From NCBI GenBank assembly GCA_044448905.1, contig JBIOHJ010000099.1:1-11783 (forward strand): 11,783 bases of DNA, written 5' to 3'. Made by a program: the position numbers and the translations under genes. This stretch comes from JBIOHJ01 sp044448905 (lineage in GTDB: Bacteria > Bacteroidota > Bacteroidia > AKYH767-A > OLB10). Each line of letters opens with the position of its first letter. Within the stretch, counting starts at the first letter, position 1. Below the pieces are notes generated by a model, which searched no databases, had not been told where the DNA came from, and was given only the letters and a program-made list of their open reading frames with translations. Shown here piece after piece: positions 1-6,525 of this stretch.

Positions 1-10
1 ACTTATATTA

Positions 11-640
11 ATGACCAAATACCTGAACCAAAAAATAACCCGGTCAGCAGTCATCGTTTTTATTTTGCTTACTGCACACGTGCAGGCTCAAAAAGGAAAA
101 AAGGTATTTATCAAACCTGAACCTGTTACATTTACCCGTAAAGAATATTCAAAGATTATTGACAGCTTAAGTAATGATATAATCGGGTACCGAGCAGACT
201 GGGAAAAAGCACAATCCATAATTCAGAGCAGGGATTCGGCTTTGGCTGAAACCAAATTACAAATGCTGAAAATGCAGGATTCGGTCAATGACCTGCAGGC
301 AAATAATTCGGAAGTAATAAACCGGAACCGGAAGCTCGATCAAAGCAACCGCATACTTATTATTTTTAACTCAGTTGTCGGAATTCTTTTACTTACTACG
401 CTGATCTGGTTTTTAAGAAATATAGGACGCAAAAAAACGTCTAAGCCTAAAACGGTTATACCTTTTGAAGCAACAAGTACAACAGTATTAAACCAAGCTC
501 CGGCAACACAAAACAATAATCATCTTCATTTCGAAAATAAGCTTCAGCAATTGGAACGATTGGGCAAGCTAAAAGAAAAAGGAGTTTTAAATGATGAGGA
601 ATTTAATTTTCAGAAGCAGCAGATTTTGAGCGGAGGGTGA
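11..640 (+). CDS. Membrane protein with coiled coil and SHOCT-like C-terminal tail
   Basis: I do not recognise a named gene. The 209-residue product starts with a hydrophobic signal sequence (about residues 12-27, ending VQAQ). A charged, heptad-like stretch follows (about 45-112, rich in K, E, Q, S and L), probably a coiled coil. One strong transmembrane helix lies at about 115-135. A basic, low-complexity linker leads to a C-terminal helix pair at about 177-206 (LQQLERLGKLKEKGVLNDEE...). That tail fits the short SHOCT domain (L..L..L...G.lt..EF...K..iL), usually found at protein ends and thought to mediate oligomerisation. If the N-terminal signal is cleaved, the coiled coil is periplasmic and the SHOCT tail cytoplasmic. 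The ATG at 11 is the only plausible start before the signal sequence, though only 10 bases upstream are visible. The next gene is co-directional, 62 bases away across a repeat-like spacer. Function is unknown. Confidence 0.75.
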   Translation: MTKYLNQKITRSAVIVFILLTAHVQAQKGKKVFIKPEPVTFTRKEYSKIIDSLSNDIIGYRADWEKAQSIIQSRDSALAETKLQMLKMQDSVNDLQANNSEVINRNRKLDQSNRILIIFNSVVGILLLTTLIWFLRNIGRKKTSKPKTVIPFEATSTTVLNQAPATQNNNHLHFENKLQQLERLGKLKEKGVLNDEEFNFQKQQILSGG

Positions 641-648
641 AGAATAAT

Positions 649-676
649 TATGAACTATGAATTATGAATTGTGAAT
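649..676. repeat. Tandem heptamer repeat (TATGAAY, four units)
   Basis: Four consecutive 7-base units, TATGAAC, TATGAAT, TATGAAT and TGTGAAT, fill the start of the spacer between the SHOCT protein gene and the crotonase gene. The first three units differ only at their last base. The array stops where a GC-rich hairpin begins at 676. No function is evident. Confidence 0.7.
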
Positions 677-692
677 CCTGCCTTGGGCGGGA
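676..692. repeat. Short GC-rich hairpin between two + strand genes
   Basis: TCCTGCC and GGCGGGA (676-682 and 686-692) can form a 7-bp stem with one G-T wobble around a TTG loop. It lies 36 bases after one stop codon and 10 bases before the crotonase ATG. No T-run follows, so it is not a classical intrinsic terminator. It could be a remnant of a palindromic repeat or an mRNA hairpin close to the start codon. The sequence just after it (CGGGACAAGTTATAAA, 688-703) matches 15 of 16 bases of a stretch inside the UbiD-family gene near 5872. Confidence 0.5.
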
Positions 693-702
693 CAAGTTAT
701 AA

Positions 703-1467
703 ATGGCAGATGCAGGTAAGGTAAATACGGAGATTAAGAACGGTATTGCTACTGTAATTTTTTCGCATCCGCAAAGTAATTCACTGCCGGGCGAATTGTT
801 GCGAAAGCTGGCTGATGAAATTACACTTGCAGGAAATAATAACGAAGTAAAAGTAATTGTACTGAAAAGCGAAGGCAACAAAACTTTTTGCGCTGGCGCT
901 TCTTTTGATGAACTGGTTTTGATTGATACGATTGAAAAAGGAAAAGAATTTTTTTCGGGGTTCGCTGCCGTTATTAATGCAATCCGCAAAGCACCCAAAT
1001 TTGTAATTGCCGCTGTGCAGGGAAAAGCGGTTGGTGGCGGAGTGGGTATTGCCGCAGCAGCCGATTATGCATTGGCGCACGAAAGCGCTTCGGTTAAATT
1101 AAGCGAGCTTGCTGTAGGCATTGGCCCGTTTGTGGTAGGCCCGGCTGTTGAACGAAAAATGGGAAAAGCCGCTTTTACTTTTCTTACCATTAATGCCACG
1201 CAATGGAAAGACGCTGCATGGGCATGTGGAAAAGGCTTGTATGCCGATGTGGTTTCCACGCATGAAGAATTGAACAAGGCAGTTTACGATTTGGCTGAAC
1301 GTTTATCAAAAAGCAACCCCGAAGCAATGAGAATGTTAAAAAATATTTTTTGGGAAGGAACTGATAACCGGGATACCCTTTTAGCGGAACGGGCTGAGAT
1401 GAGCGGCAGGCTTGTGCTTTCGGATTTTACAAAACAGGCTATTGAAAAGTTTAAGAGCAAAGGGTGA
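703..1467 (+). CDS. Enoyl-CoA hydratase/isomerase (crotonase) family protein
   Basis: This 254-residue product has full crotonase-family length and acts on acyl-CoA thioesters in the cytoplasm. The first oxyanion-hole segment is FCAGASFDEL (62-71, in place of the common CAGADL). The second is VQGKAVGGGVGIAAAADYALA-like (105-125). Glu135, in KLSELAVGIGPF, aligns with the catalytic Glu144 of rat enoyl-CoA hydratase. The second catalytic Glu of that enzyme (Glu164) appears replaced by Phe160 in MGKAAFTF, so a standard two-Glu hydratase mechanism is doubtful. The closest remembered relatives are Bacteroidota proteins labelled enoyl-CoA or methylglutaconyl-CoA hydratase (leucine breakdown), but the substrate cannot be assigned here. 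The start is firm: an in-frame TAA (700-702) directly abuts the ATG. The neighbours do not define a pathway. Confidence 0.9.
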   Translation: MADAGKVNTEIKNGIATVIFSHPQSNSLPGELLRKLADEITLAGNNNEVKVIVLKSEGNKTFCAGASFDELVLIDTIEKGKEFFSGFAAVINAIRKAPKFVIAAVQGKAVGGGVGIAAAADYALAHESASVKLSELAVGIGPFVVGPAVERKMGKAAFTFLTINATQWKDAAWACGKGLYADVVSTHEELNKAVYDLAERLSKSNPEAMRMLKNIFWEGTDNRDTLLAERAEMSGRLVLSDFTKQAIEKFKSKG

Positions 1468-1506
1468 TAAGTTTTTCTCTTATTTCTAAGGTGAACCAAC
1501 GATTTA

Positions 1507-1534
1507 GTTTAAGACAAAACATTCAATACATTTG
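1507..1534 (+). promoter_or_regulatory. Bacteroidota-type promoter of kup
   Basis: TACATTTG (1527-1534) is a perfect match to the Bacteroidota -7 element TAnnTTTG. A T-rich stretch with GTTT at 1507-1510 lies at the right distance for a weak -33 element. Transcription would begin near 1540, giving a leader of roughly 15 bases before the TTG start at 1555. The whole spacer (1468-1554) is too short for a known potassium or c-di-AMP riboswitch. It also holds a weak ATAAG/CTTAT inverted repeat with a T-rich loop just after the crotonase stop (1467-1483), perhaps part of that gene's terminator. Confidence 0.5.
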
Positions 1535-1554
1535 CCCCCGAATTTTCATAACAC

Positions 1555-3495
1555 TTGCCTCACACAAATAAATTAAGCAAACTTTCGGCTGCCGGATTGC
1601 TGGTAACGCTTGGCATTATTTATGGCGACATAGGTACTTCGCCACTGTATGTAATGAAAGCGATTATTGGCAAAAGTGTAATTAACGAGCAACTGGTTCT
1701 TGGCGGGCTTTCGTGTGTTTTCTGGACGCTTAGCTTACAAACCACTTTCAAGTATGTTTACCTGATGCTCAAAGCCGATAACAAAGGTGAGGGCGGTGTG
1801 TTTTCGCTTTATGCTTTAGTAAGGCGCACAAAATTAAAGTGGCTTGCTTTTCCAGCCATATTAGGCGGAAGCGCTTTGCTGGCTGACGGGATAATTACTC
1901 CTTCCATTTCGGTTTCATCGGCAGTAGAAGGATTGCGATATTTTAGCCCCTATCTTCCGATAACAGCCATTTCGGTTACAATTTTATTCCTGCTTTTTTT
2001 CATCCAGCAATTCGGAACTTCGTTTGTCGGAAAATTTTTTGGCCCCATCATGATGGTTTGGTTTTCGATGCTCGGAATTCTCGGAATAGGTGCCGCATGG
2101 GGAAATTTTGAAGTGTTCAAAGCCGTTAATCCGTATTACGCATATAACCTGCTGGTTAATTACCCGCACGGTTTCTGGCTGCTTGGCGCGGTTTTTCTTT
2201 GCACTACGGGAGCCGAAGCGCTGTATTCGGATTTGGGGCATTGCGGGAAAAAAAATATACGGGTAAGCTGGATATTTGTCAAAATATGTTTGCTGCTTAA
2301 CTATTTCGGACAGGGTGCATGGCTTATGCAGTCGGCAGGAAATAAATTAGACGGACAAAATCCGTTTTACTCCATTATGCCGCAATGGTTTTTATTTTCA
2401 GGAATCATTATCGCAACGGGCGCGGCAATTGTGGCGAGCCAGGCTTTAATCAGCGCTTCGTTTACACTGATTAACGAAGCCGTGAGGCTTAACTTCGGTC
2501 CCAAGCTTAAAATAGTTTATCCTACTGAATTGCGCGGGCAATTGTATGTTCCTACTGTAAACTGGGTGTTGTGCGCGGGTTGCATTGGTATTGTTTTATA
2601 TTTCCAGGAATCGGAAAGGATGGGCGCTGCTTATGGCTTGTCTATTATACTCGCCATGATGTGCGATACGCTTTTGTTTTCGTACTTTTTGTTTCTTAAG
2701 AGAACCCCGTTTTATGTCATCATCATGTTCCTGACGGTATTCCTAATAGCCGAAAATTCGTTCCTTGTTGCCAACCTGAATAAATTTATACATGGCGGCT
2801 GGGTAACGCTTCTCATTTCGGGCTTTCTTGCAGCCAATATGTATGCATGGTACTATGCCCGTAAAATAAGAAACCGGCTGGTTGAGTTTGTTAAGCTGGA
2901 TGATTACTTAGGATTGATTACCGAATTGAGTAACGATACTTCGGTGCCGAAATATGCCACGCATCTTGTTTACCTTACCAGCGCGAACAGGCGCGATGAG
3001 GTGGAATCGAAAGTTATTTATTCCATTCTGCAAAAACAGCCCAAGCGTGCCGATATCTACTGGTTTGTACATGTAGACGTGGTGGATGCCCCTTATACGA
3101 TGGAATATAAGGTGCAGGAATTAGTAAACGATAAAGTTATTCATGTTGATTTCCGGTTGGGGTTCAGGGTAGAACAACGCATCAATGTAATGTTCCGGCA
3201 GGTAGTGCAGGACTTGGTCGCGAAAGGTGAAGTAGATATAAGAAGCCGTTACGATTCGCTGAGCAGAAGCAACCTGATTGGTGATTTCAGGTTTGTGGTA
3301 ATTGAAAAACATATTTCGAACGAAAACGTTTTTGGCGTAGTCGAAAAAATTGTTCTGGAAATATATGCTTTCCTTAAACTATTCGGTTTGCCCGAAGAAA
3401 AAGCCTTTGGTCTTGATACCAGCCTGGTAACAATTGAAAAAGTTCCGCTTGTTGTTAACCCGGTAGGAAAAATAGATTTGAAGAGAATTCAATGA
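1555..3495 (+). CDS. kup: Kup-family potassium uptake transporter
   Basis: The product is a low-affinity K+/H+ symporter of the Kup/HAK/KT family in the inner membrane. Its 646 residues are the usual length. The family signature GLLVTLGIIYGDIGTSPLYVM sits at 14-34. Other hallmarks are DNKGEGGVFSLYALVRR (75-91), LADGIITPSISVSSAVEGL (109-127) and TTGAEALYSDLGHCGKKNIRVSW (217-239). About twelve hydrophobic segments run to about residue 435, followed by a soluble cytoplasmic C-terminal domain (about 440-646). Translation begins at a TTG codon: TAA (1549-1551) lies in frame two codons upstream, and the first ATG is at residue 34, inside the signature. A good -7 promoter element lies 21 bases upstream of the start. 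The next gene is convergent, with only 8 bases between the stop codons. No missing segment or frameshift is visible. Confidence 0.96.
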   Translation: MPHTNKLSKLSAAGLLVTLGIIYGDIGTSPLYVMKAIIGKSVINEQLVLGGLSCVFWTLSLQTTFKYVYLMLKADNKGEGGVFSLYALVRRTKLKWLAFPAILGGSALLADGIITPSISVSSAVEGLRYFSPYLPITAISVTILFLLFFIQQFGTSFVGKFFGPIMMVWFSMLGILGIGAAWGNFEVFKAVNPYYAYNLLVNYPHGFWLLGAVFLCTTGAEALYSDLGHCGKKNIRVSWIFVKICLLLNYFGQGAWLMQSAGNKLDGQNPFYSIMPQWFLFSGIIIATGAAIVASQALISASFTLINEAVRLNFGPKLKIVYPTELRGQLYVPTVNWVLCAGCIGIVLYFQESERMGAAYGLSIILAMMCDTLLFSYFLFLKRTPFYVIIMFLTVFLIAENSFLVANLNKFIHGGWVTLLISGFLAANMYAWYYARKIRNRLVEFVKLDDYLGLITELSNDTSVPKYATHLVYLTSANRRDEVESKVIYSILQKQPKRADIYWFVHVDVVDAPYTMEYKVQELVNDKVIHVDFRLGFRVEQRINVMFRQVVQDLVAKGEVDIRSRYDSLSRSNLIGDFRFVVIEKHISNENVFGVVEKIVLEIYAFLKLFGLPEEKAFGLDTSLVTIEKVPLVVNPVGKIDLKRIQ

Positions 3496-3496
3496 C

Positions 3497-3514
3497 GCAG
3501 GCTTTATTGCCCGC
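3497..3514. terminator. Weak hairpin at convergent gene ends (kup / DUF4412-like)
   Basis: GCAGGC and GCCCGC can pair around the loop TTTATT with one A-C mismatch. The hairpin sits on the two convergent stop codons and could be a compact bidirectional terminator. The stem is short and no clear T-run follows on either strand, so the call is weak. Confidence 0.25.
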
Positions 3515-4172
3515 CACCATACATTTTTTTCATTTCTTCTTTGGTCATCATTTTATAATCAGCCGGAATCTCAAATATTTTTTCATCAACCTTTTCTTTA
3601 CCTACCGATTTAGCAACCATCTTCATTGTCATAGGCCCCTGTTTCATTTGGTATTCCATTAAGAACCCATTTAAACCTTTATAACGTTCTTCCCACTGGC
3701 TTTTGTTTTCAATATCGTTTGTGTAAAATACATCAAACGAACCATCCTCTGTTGTGATAACTGCTTTTTTGCAAACATAGCCGGCAATGGTTTTAGTTTC
3801 ATCGGTTAATTTTACCTGGGGGTCTTTAATACCTTTTTTTTCTTTTTCCTCTTTCATATCCTGCTCCGTCATCTTAGTAGCTGTTTTGCTTCCCATCATA
3901 TCCATTAGTGTCGTGCTTGTTTTTTCCTTACCATCAAAAATCATAATCATGCTCATTCCCATTCCCATTGCCATGTCAAGTCGCGATTGGGTGCCCTTAA
4001 ACTGAATACTTGATTCTGTTGGCATCATCGCCAGCTGCTCATCAGGAATATCGGCATCGGGATAGGAAATTTCATAAACTACTTTTCCTTCATTAATTTT
4101 TTGCGCATTTAATACTGCAGAATTAATTGTTGCGAAGCATATCAGCAATAAAATAATTTTAATTTTTTTCAT
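3504..4172 (-). CDS. Secreted methionine-rich protein, DUF4412-like
   Basis: This 222-residue product begins with a classic signal peptide (MKKIKIILLLICFATINSAVLNAQ-like, cleavage likely after residue 23 or 24). The mature part looks like the DUF4412/GLPGLI-type proteins of Bacteroidota: an opening beta-strand (EGKVVYEISYP, 28-38), a central KTIAGYVCKKAVIT segment (127-140), and a closing EIPADYKMMTKEEM motif (201-214). About 23 residues are methionine, with a dense run MAMGMGMSMIM at 67-77. From memory such runs occur in this family, so I do not read them as proof of copper binding. The function of the family is unknown; the protein probably stays in the periplasm or cell envelope. In-frame TAA lies two codons before the ATG. 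The gene is convergent with kup and divergent from the UbiD-family gene, so it is likely transcribed alone. Confidence 0.75.
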   Translation of the reverse strand: MKKIKIILLLICFATINSAVLNAQKINEGKVVYEISYPDADIPDEQLAMMPTESSIQFKGTQSRLDMAMGMGMSMIMIFDGKEKTSTTLMDMMGSKTATKMTEQDMKEEKEKKGIKDPQVKLTDETKTIAGYVCKKAVITTEDGSFDVFYTNDIENKSQWEERYKGLNGFLMEYQMKQGPMTMKMVAKSVGKEKVDEKIFEIPADYKMMTKEEMKKMYGGGQ

Positions 4173-4271
4173 GGGTTAAATGTTTGTTATTTGTTTTTGT
4201 AAAAATAGATATTTTATAATTATCGCTCATTAATCTGGCGCTGTTAATCAGTTTGTCCTTAATTTTACGGG

Positions 4272-6200
4272 ATGGCATATAACAACCTGCAACATTTTAT
4301 ACAAGCGCTCGAATCGCAGGGCGAGCTGGTTCGCATTAAAGAGTATGTAAATCCTGTTCTCGAAATTGCCGAAATTACCGACAGGGTTTCAAAAAATTAT
4401 GGCCATGCTTTGCTGTTCGAAAATACCGGAACTGCTTTTCCCTTGCTCATTAACAGCATGGGTACCGAGAAACGGATGGCGATGGCTTTGGGTGTTGAAA
4501 AGTTAGATGATATTGCTGCAGATATTGAGAATTTATTTAAAAAAATAACCTCTCCCAAAAACAACCTGTTCGATAAATTAAAGCTGCTTCCGCAGCTTGG
4601 TGAAATTGCTTCGTGGATGCCCAAAATAATTTCAGGCAGAGGGCAATGCCAGCAGGTGGTTATGGATACACCTGACGTTACAAAATTCCCGGTTCTTAAA
4701 TGCTGGCCTGAGGACGGGGGACCTTTTTTAACTCTCCCGGTCATCCAGACAATTGATCCGCATACGGGCATACGCAACGTTGGCTTATACCGTATGCAGG
4801 TTTTTTCACCGGCACTTACCGCTATGCACTGGCACAGGCATAAAGTTTCGGCACGTCATTTTAATGAATACAAGAAGCTTGGTAAAAAAATGCCTGTTGC
4901 GATTTCACTCGGTGGTGACCCGGTGTATTCGTATGCGGCAACAGCCCCGCTGCCTGACGGAGTGGATGAATTTATGTTAGCTGGTTTTATCCGGAAAAAG
5001 AAAGTGGAGCTGGTTCAGTGCTTAACACTGCGTAAAGAGATTTACGGTATTGACATGCAGGTGCCTGCTGATTCGGAAATTATTATTGAAGGATATATTG
5101 ATCCTGATGAAGAATATATCTTAGAGGGACCTTTCGGTGATCATACCGGTTATTATTCGCTGGCCGATTACTACCCGCGCTTTCATATTACATGCATAAC
5201 GCACAGGAAAGATGCCATTTATCCTGCAACCATTGTTGGAATTCCTCCACAGGAAGATGCCTGGATAGGAAAAGCAACCGAAAGAATTTTCCTGGCTCCT
5301 ATTAAAATGACACTGGTTCCCGAAATTGTTGATATGGTGTTACCCGTTGAAGGTGTTTTCCATAATCTTGTTATCGTAAAAATTAAAAAAGATTACCCGG
5401 GACAGGCTGTTAAAGTGATGCATTCGCTATGGGGAGCCGGGCAGATGATGTTTACTAAAATGATGATTGTTGTGGATGGTAACATAAATATTCATGACAA
5501 CTATGAAGTGGCAAAATATATTTCTGAAAATGCAGATGCTAATGATTTTATTTTTACACAAGGACCCACTGATGTGCTTGATCATTCGTGCTCACGAATG
5601 GCATTTGGCGGAAAAATGGGGATTGATGCAACGAAGAAGCTGGAGGAAGAAAGAGGCCTCACCCCCAACCCTTCCTTTCAGGAAGAGAACTCTCTCCCTT
5701 TCGGGGAGAGTTGGAGAGGGCCTTTTCCTGAAATAAAACAAATTAATGCATCGCTTCTCGAAAAAGGAATTTCGCTTTTATTTATTTCCGTTGAAAAGAA
5801 CCGGAAAAATCATATCATGGAGTTGAGTGATCAGCTTTTTGCATTGGATGAATTCAAAAATCACGACAAGTCGGGACAAGTTGTAAAAGTGATTTTATTT
5901 TTAGAACATACAGTTGATGTAAATGATATAGCCGATGCGGTGTGGCGTTTTTCAAATAATGTGGATCCAAAAAGAGACCATTTTATTTCTGGAAATCATA
6001 TTTCATTTGACGGAACCCGGAAAACGAAAGAGCTGGATGGCTTTGATCGCGAATGGCCCAACATCCTCACCTCTGATAAAGCCACTATAAAACGAGTGGA
6101 TGAAATTTGGGAAAAGCTTGGATTAGGAAAATTTATTCTTTCACCATCTCTTAAATATCAAAAACAAATTTATAAAGGCGGAGCGGTGGCGGTTGAATAA
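4272..6200 (+). CDS. UbiD-family decarboxylase, probably for menaquinone synthesis
   Basis: The product belongs to the UbiD family of reversible decarboxylases that use prenylated FMN made by a UbiX-type partner, which is not in this window. Recognisable segments are NVGLYRMQVFS (169-179, with Arg174), PDEEYILEGPFGDHTGYY (278-295, with Glu280 and Glu285), and a conserved C-terminus with DPKRDHF, SFDGTRKTKELDGFDREWPNILTSD and GLGKF (565-621). Arg174, Glu280 and Glu285 plausibly correspond to the Arg-Glu-Glu catalytic network of fungal Fdc1. Bacteroidota proteins of this type are usually annotated as menaquinone (futalosine pathway) decarboxylases; that role is inferred. At 642 residues it is longer than I recall for the group (about 610). 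The excess fits a 23-residue repeat-encoded insertion (462-484) plus a possible 8-residue one (531-538). Start: ATG at 4272, immediately followed by the conserved N-terminus. Confidence 0.9.
   Translation: MAYNNLQHFIQALESQGELVRIKEYVNPVLEIAEITDRVSKNYGHALLFENTGTAFPLLINSMGTEKRMAMALGVEKLDDIAADIENLFKKITSPKNNLFDKLKLLPQLGEIASWMPKIISGRGQCQQVVMDTPDVTKFPVLKCWPEDGGPFLTLPVIQTIDPHTGIRNVGLYRMQVFSPALTAMHWHRHKVSARHFNEYKKLGKKMPVAISLGGDPVYSYAATAPLPDGVDEFMLAGFIRKKKVELVQCLTLRKEIYGIDMQVPADSEIIIEGYIDPDEEYILEGPFGDHTGYYSLADYYPRFHITCITHRKDAIYPATIVGIPPQEDAWIGKATERIFLAPIKMTLVPEIVDMVLPVEGVFHNLVIVKIKKDYPGQAVKVMHSLWGAGQMMFTKMMIVVDGNINIHDNYEVAKYISENADANDFIFTQGPTDVLDHSCSRMAFGGKMGIDATKKLEEERGLTPNPSFQEENSLPFGESWRGPFPEIKQINASLLEKGISLLFISVEKNRKNHIMELSDQLFALDEFKNHDKSGQVVKVILFLEHTVDVNDIADAVWRFSNNVDPKRDHFISGNHISFDGTRKTKELDGFDREWPNILTSDKATIKRVDEIWEKLGLGKFILSPSLKYQKQIYKGGAVAVE
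5655..5723 (+). repeat. GC-rich palindromic repeat inserted in-frame in the UbiD-family gene
   Basis: This 69-base block supplies 23 codons (residues 462-484, GLTPNPSFQEENSLPFGESW then RGP). They separate the conserved DATKKLEEE segment from PEIKQINASLLEKG. It is markedly richer in C and G than its surroundings and is built of nested inverted repeats. CTTCC/GGAAG pair around TTTCA (5671-5685), CTCTCCC/GGGAGAG pair around TTTCG (5692-5710), and outer arms GGCCTC...CAAC and GTTGGAGAGGGCC pair imperfectly. Its left arm GCCTCACCCCCAACCC matches the repeat in the glycosyltransferase gene (8978-9013, read on the - strand) at 15 of 16 bases. The frame is kept open throughout. Confidence 0.85.
5862..5885 (+). 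repeat. Possible second short repeat insertion in the UbiD-family gene
   Basis: Codons 531-538 (HDKSGQVV) interrupt what I would expect to be a continuous FKN-KVILFLEHTVDVND segment. The DNA has an internal direct repeat (GACAAGTCG then GGACAAGTT). Its 3' part, CGGGACAAGTTGTAAA (5872-5887), matches 15 of 16 bases of the intergenic stretch at 688-703. A match of that length could arise by chance about once in a window of this size, so this is tentative. Confidence 0.4.
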
Positions 6201-6218
6201 TTTATTTTTTCACAACCG
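6190..6218. terminator. Inverted repeat at convergent gene ends (UbiD-family / cytochrome)
   Basis: CGGTTG (6190-6195) and CAACCG (6213-6218) form a 6-bp stem around an AT-rich centre containing a run of six T (6205-6210). It spans both stop codons, which are only one base apart. Its position and symmetry suit a bidirectional terminator, although the loop is long unless a bulged extension forms. Confidence 0.35.
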
Positions 6219-6522
6219 GTTTTTCAGACATTAAAACAAGATAATTTAAAATCATTTGCTTTTCATCGGGCTTTAATTTAGCTTCTACCGCCATTGTATC
6301 CATAACTGAATTCCATTTTGGTTCTGTAAAATGCGTTGGCAAATAAAGTGTATGACAGCCTCCGCATTTATTTACATACAAGTGATGGCTTTTCTCAAGC
6401 AAAGCGAAGTCATAATTACTCCATCGCTGTTTAGCGCGTTCTGCATCATTTGCGTCAGGAACAGGCAACATCGCGCGGCAGGAAGCCAGGATAATAAGAA
6501 GAGGAATAAAATATTTTTTCAA
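6202..6522 (-). CDS. Small monohaem cytochrome c lipoprotein
   Basis: This 106-residue product has a short signal peptide ending in a lipobox (ILASC, Cys15), so it should be a lipid-anchored envelope protein. A single covalent haem site CGGCH (Cys53, Cys56, His57) follows the helix YDFALLEKSHHLYVNKC. The downstream segment KWNSVMDTM...KLKPDEKQMILNYL (69-95) fits a class I cytochrome c C-terminal half, with Met74 or Met77 as candidate sixth ligand. It probably passes electrons in the periplasm or at the outer membrane; the partner is unknown. The start is TTG: TAA of the upstream gene lies in the same frame two codons earlier (TAA AGA TTG), and no other start would keep the signal peptide. Coupling to the upstream barrel gene, 3 bases away, is very likely. 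Confidence 0.88.
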   Translation of the reverse strand: MKKYFIPLLIILASCRAMLPVPDANDAERAKQRWSNYDFALLEKSHHLYVNKCGGCHTLYLPTHFTEPKWNSVMDTMAVEAKLKPDEKQMILNYLVLMSEKPVVKK

Positions 6523-6525
6523 TCT

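Noticed and set aside
648..998. 116-codon open frame on the - strand over the crotonase gene start
   Set aside because: It overlaps the firm crotonase coding region and the heptamer spacer, and its product looks like reverse-frame noise rich in serine.
1468..1554. Possible K+ or c-di-AMP riboswitch ahead of kup
   Set aside because: The spacer is only 87 bases, with a promoter element near its end that leaves a leader of about 15 bases. There is no room for a riboswitch.
3940..4005. Methionine-rich stretch of the DUF4412-like protein as a copper-binding site
   Set aside because: Such runs seem usual in this family as I remember it, and no copper-handling gene lies nearby.
4397..4777. 126-codon open frame on the - strand inside the UbiD-family gene
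   Set aside because: It lies wholly opposite a well-conserved coding region, has no recognisable domain or signal, and follows from codon bias of the true gene.
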